This document shows, piece by piece, positions 6,497-8,488 of a stretch of 8,488 bases of DNA. The notes under the pieces are model-generated. The model saw only the letters and a program-made list of their open reading frames with translations. It searched no databases and was not told the DNA's origin. The stretch is from Yoonia sp. Lineage in GTDB: Bacteria; Pseudomonadota; Alphaproteobacteria; Rhodobacterales; Rhodobacteraceae. Position numbers and translations under genes: made by a program. The first letter of the stretch is position 1; each line of letters begins with the position of its first letter. Location: NCBI GenBank assembly GCA_020627605.1, contig JAHDGO010000059.1, forward strand, positions 1 to 8,488. The letters are read 5' to 3'.

Positions 6497-6954
6497 TTGA
6501 TCTGAAAGATGCCTTCGATTTCGACGGCGACGCCAAAGGGCAGGCTGGCGGCACTGACAGCAGAGCGCGCGTGGCGGCCCTTGTCACCCAGTGCGGCGAC
6601 CAGAAAGTCCGACGCGCCATTGATCACTTTGGGCTGATCGCCAAAAGCCGGGGTCGAATTGACAAAGCCCACCAGTTTGACAACCCGCACCAGCCGGTCG
6701 ATGTCGCCACCGCAGGCGGCCTTCAGCTGTGCCAGAAGGCTGATTGCACAGGTCTTGGCCGCTGCGGCGCCAGCGTCAGGTTCCATGTCATGACCCAACT
6801 TCCCGGTGATCATGCCATCGGCGTCGGCAGAGATCTGGCCAGAGACATAGACCATGTCACCGGCGATGACATAAGGCACATAGTTGGCGGCAGGCGCAGG
6901 GGCGTCGGGCAATGTGACGCCAAGTTCGGCAAGTTTGTCTTCGATCACGCTCAT
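6493..6954 (-). CDS. RidA/YjgF/YER057c/UK114 family protein (long subgroup)
   Basis: A 153-residue member of the RidA superfamily, in the longer subgroup that begins with a helix (MSVIEDKLAELGVTLP) and continues PAANYVPYVIAGDMVYVSGQ (21-40). The C-terminal half has GRHARSAVSAASLPFGVAVE (126-145). Arg130-Ser131 aligns with the Arg105-Ser106 pair of E. coli RidA, so the deaminase arginine appears to be kept. RidA proper is a trimeric cytosolic enzyme that hydrolyses reactive enamine/imine intermediates such as 2-aminoacrylate. Whether this subgroup shares the substrate is not clear. The chosen ATG at 6954 has AAGGAG 7 nt upstream. The frame stays open a further 18 codons to 7008, but that extension lacks family sequence. 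It overlaps the GDPD gene by 4 bp and follows the HlyD gene after 54 bp. Confidence 0.93.
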   Translation of the reverse strand: MSVIEDKLAELGVTLPDAPAPAANYVPYVIAGDMVYVSGQISADADGMITGKLGHDMEPDAGAAAAKTCAISLLAQLKAACGGDIDRLVRVVKLVGFVNSTPAFGDQPKVINGASDFLVAALGDKGRHARSAVSAASLPFGVAVEIEGIFQIK

Positions 6955-6961
6955 TGCGGCT

Positions 6962-6967
6962 CTCCTT
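6962..6967 (-). promoter_or_regulatory. Shine-Dalgarno site fixing the RidA start
   Basis: AAGGAG on the minus strand lies 7 nt before the ATG at 6954. It is the strongest ribosome binding site in the cluster and excludes the 18-codon longer reading that starts at 7008. Confidence 0.8.
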
Positions 6968-6968
6968 T

Positions 6969-6995
6969 GATTTGCCCGGACGCTAGCGGGCAATC
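6969..6995 (-). promoter_or_regulatory. Intercistronic hairpin between the HlyD and RidA genes
   Basis: In the minus-strand transcript, TTGCCCG pairs perfectly with CGGGCAA (plus-strand arms 6972-6978 and 6987-6993) around an 8-base loop. GAT/ATC extends the stem beyond a single-base bulge. It sits directly upstream of the RidA Shine-Dalgarno site and is followed by ATCAAAGG rather than a T-tract, so it does not look like a full terminator. It could stabilise mRNA ends or tune RidA expression relative to the secretion genes. Its function is inferred. Confidence 0.4.
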
Positions 6996-7008
6996 GCAGG
7001 CGGCGCAA

Positions 7009-8310
7009 TCACGTCTCGCGGAACGCTTTGGTAAAGTAATCTGCCAGCGGCTTGATCAGATAATCCAGCGGGCTGCGGTCAGCGGTGCGCACGAATGCCT
7101 CAACCGGCATGCCGGGGATCAGGGTCAGGTCGGTGGGCAGGCGGTCAATTTCGCCGTCGTTCAGCTGCACCTCCGCGCGATAGAATGACTGGCCGGATGT
7201 TTCGTTCTGAAAGGCATCGGCAGAGACGAGGGTGACGGTGCCGTAAAGCTCCGGCGTGCGCCGCTGATCAAAGGCGGAAAAGCGCAAGGTCACATCCTGT
7301 CCGACGTAAATCTGGTCTACATCCACAACCTGCACCTGCGTGGCAATCACCAGCGGGCGGTCCTGGGGGATCAGGAAAAGCACCGTGTCGGCAGGGCGGA
7401 TGACCGATTGTTCGGCAAAGACCTGCAGGCCATAGACGATCCCGGCGACAGGCGCGCGGATATCCAGCCGGTCAAGCTGGCGGCGCAGGGTCCGCCTGCG
7501 TTCTGACAGTTCCAGCTGATTGAATTCCAGATCGCGCAGGCGGGTGATCGCCTCTTCACGGCGGGTGGTGGCCAGCCCGAGGATCTGCAACTCGATCTCT
7601 GTCATCCGCTCTGCCGCTTGTGCGGCCTGCGCTGTCAGATCACCGGTTTTCCCCAGAAGGTCAGCCTCTTCACGTTGCAGGCCCAGCACGCGGCCAGCTT
7701 GTGCCAGTCCCCGATCAAACAGGCTTTGCTGGTCGGCCAGTTCTTGTGCAATCAGCCCGCGCTGGGTGTCCAGCGCGGCCTGCTGCGCCGCGATCCCGTT
7801 CAACTGGCTGGCAATCTGCGCGCGTTGCTGACTCAGCTGCTCCACCGAGCTGTGATTGGATTCGAGGCGCGCCTCAAACAGGCGCTGTTGCCCGGCCATG
7901 AGCGCTGTCACCTCTGGCGTTTCGTTTTCGGTCAGGATCGGATCAAAGCTAAGGCTGGCAGTATCGTCACGCTCTGCCTCTAGCCTTGCGCGGCGCGAGA
8001 GAAGCTCAAACAGCTGCGCCTCGACCACGGCGAGTTCGGATTGGAGCACCGTGGCGTCGAGCCGCACCAACATATCCCCTTCGCTGACGGTATCGCCTTC
8101 GTCGACAAGAATTTCCTCGACCACGCCGCCATCGGGATGCTGGACAACCTGCCTGTTGCGGTCGACCTCGATCTGGCCAGAGGTGATGACCGCACCGGTA
8201 ATCCGCGCGGTCACGGCCCAGGTGCCAAAACCACCCACGAGAAAAAGAAGCGTCAGCAGGCCAAGCATCAGATGGCGTCGCGCGGACCAGCGCCCTGTCG
8301 TGTCGGTCAT
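7009..8310 (-). CDS. Type I secretion membrane fusion protein, HlyD/PrtE family
   Basis: A 433-residue periplasmic adaptor, the usual length for the family. It has a short cytosolic N-terminus with basic residues, one membrane helix at about 13-34 ([20 protein letters not shown]), and the first lipoyl half with [19 protein letters not shown] (55-73). A long Gln/Glu/Leu-rich alpha-helical hairpin coiled coil spans about 85-282. The second lipoyl half follows ([12 protein letters not shown], 284-295), then a beta-barrel ending in [20 protein letters not shown] (399-418), the typical HlyD/PrtE C-terminus. Known role: it links an inner-membrane ABC exporter to a TolC-like outer-membrane channel for secretion of unfolded, often RTX-type, proteins. 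The ATG at 8310 overlaps the ABC gene stop (ATGA) and has GGAGG 6 nt upstream. No secreted substrate or TolC gene is in the window. Confidence 0.95.
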   Translation of the reverse strand: MTDTTGRWSARRHLMLGLLTLLFLVGGFGTWAVTARITGAVITSGQIEVDRNRQVVQHPDGGVVEEILVDEGDTVSEGDMLVRLDATVLQSELAVVEAQLFELLSRRARLEAERDDTASLSFDPILTENETPEVTALMAGQQRLFEARLESNHSSVEQLSQQRAQIASQLNGIAAQQAALDTQRGLIAQELADQQSLFDRGLAQAGRVLGLQREEADLLGKTGDLTAQAAQAAERMTEIELQILGLATTRREEAITRLRDLEFNQLELSERRRTLRRQLDRLDIRAPVAGIVYGLQVFAEQSVIRPADTVLFLIPQDRPLVIATQVQVVDVDQIYVGQDVTLRFSAFDQRRTPELYGTVTLVSADAFQNETSGQSFYRAEVQLNDGEIDRLPTDLTLIPGMPVEAFVRTADRSPLDYLIKPLADYFTKAFRET

Positions 8311-8488
8311 GAGACACCTCCGGCCTTGCCACTGCTCCGCTGGATATCATCGTGATTGGCGACCATTTCGCGCAAGACCTCATCCTTGGGACCAAAGGCA
8401 CGGCGCGCGCCCCCTTCAATCACCAGCAGCAGATCGCATTCCTGCCGAGGGGCGATGCGCCATGATGAACTTTCCCCTGCGCTTTCAG
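8307..8488 (-). CDS. Type I secretion ABC transporter permease/ATPase, C-terminal end, reading frame apparently disrupted
   Basis: The final frame, ending in TGA at 8309-8307, gives [20 protein letters not shown] and then [12 protein letters not shown] and a short tail. This is the typical end of a PrtD/HlyB-type exporter ATPase after the H-loop (IEGG..AFGP.DEVL). The gene enters from the right edge and overlaps the HlyD start by 4 bp (ATGA), as expected for an exporter operon. Upstream of 8441 the family sequence changes frame twice. IMAHRPSA, with the H-loop histidine, reads at 8466-8443 in a second frame, and LKAQGKV reads at 8488-8468 in a third. Read straight through, the outermost frame stops early after about 22 codons. 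Either the gene is a pseudogene or bases are missing or wrong in this edge sequence. Identity as the HlyD partner is firm; intactness is not. Confidence 0.75.
   Translation of the reverse strand, partial: ESAGESSSWRIAPRQECDLLLVIEGGARRAFGPKDEVLREMVANHDDIQRSSGKAGGVS

Noticed and set aside
6955..7008. An 18-codon longer RidA protein starting at 7008
   Set aside because: The extra residues are Arg-rich and lack family sequence, they span the intercistronic hairpin, and the ATG at 6954 has a strong AAGGAG.
8006..8419. A minus-strand frame of 137 codons across the ABC/HlyD junction
   Set aside because: It is out of frame with both the ABC C-terminus and the HlyD N-terminus, and those two real frames explain the sequence with an ATGA junction.

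Overview
The window looks like chromosome of an alphaproteobacterium, most likely of the Rhodobacteraceae (Roseobacter-like). The reasons are the high GC content with C/G-rich third codon positions, tightly overlapping GTGA/ATGA gene junctions, and the protein families and their order. The assignment is by recognition of protein motifs only. I found no tRNA, rRNA, CRISPR array, insertion sequence or phage gene; this is compact core genome.

Left part (1-2736). A fragment of ispE (isoprenoid synthesis) enters from the left on the + strand and stops at 118. Facing it is a minus-strand operon reading right to left: a putidaredoxin-reductase-type FAD oxidoreductase (2736-1522), rsmD for 16S rRNA m2G966 methylation (1525-968, GTG start), a HAD-superfamily phosphatase (978-334) and a possible 60-residue small protein (306-124). 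The first three overlap one another and are probably translationally coupled.

Middle (2737-3346). An 88-bp divergent region separates the oxidoreductase from a + strand atypical 2-Cys (Prx5-type) peroxiredoxin at 2825-3316. The region carries weak candidate promoters in both directions and a perfect 10-bp palindrome. A strong GC-rich hairpin with a T-tract ends the peroxiredoxin transcript.

Right part (3358-8488). A long minus-strand cluster is read right to left. It holds the C-terminal end of a type I secretion ABC transporter, its HlyD-family membrane fusion protein, a RidA/YjgF-family protein, a glycerophosphodiester phosphodiesterase, a FemAB/DUF482-like acyltransferase-fold protein, a pterin-4a-carbinolamine dehydratase and an MscS-type mechanosensitive channel. 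Four junctions are 4-bp overlaps or 1-bp gaps, so most of it is probably one transcript. The genes combine envelope and secretion functions (ABC, HlyD, MscS, perhaps FemAB-like) with metabolite clean-up or salvage (RidA, GDPD, pterin dehydratase). No common pathway is evident.

The most notable irregularity is at the right edge. The recognisable pieces of the ABC transporter's H-loop region lie in three different reading frames within about 50 bases, so the copy in this sequence is either frameshifted or mis-sequenced. I see no convincing new biological system; the other observations are modest.
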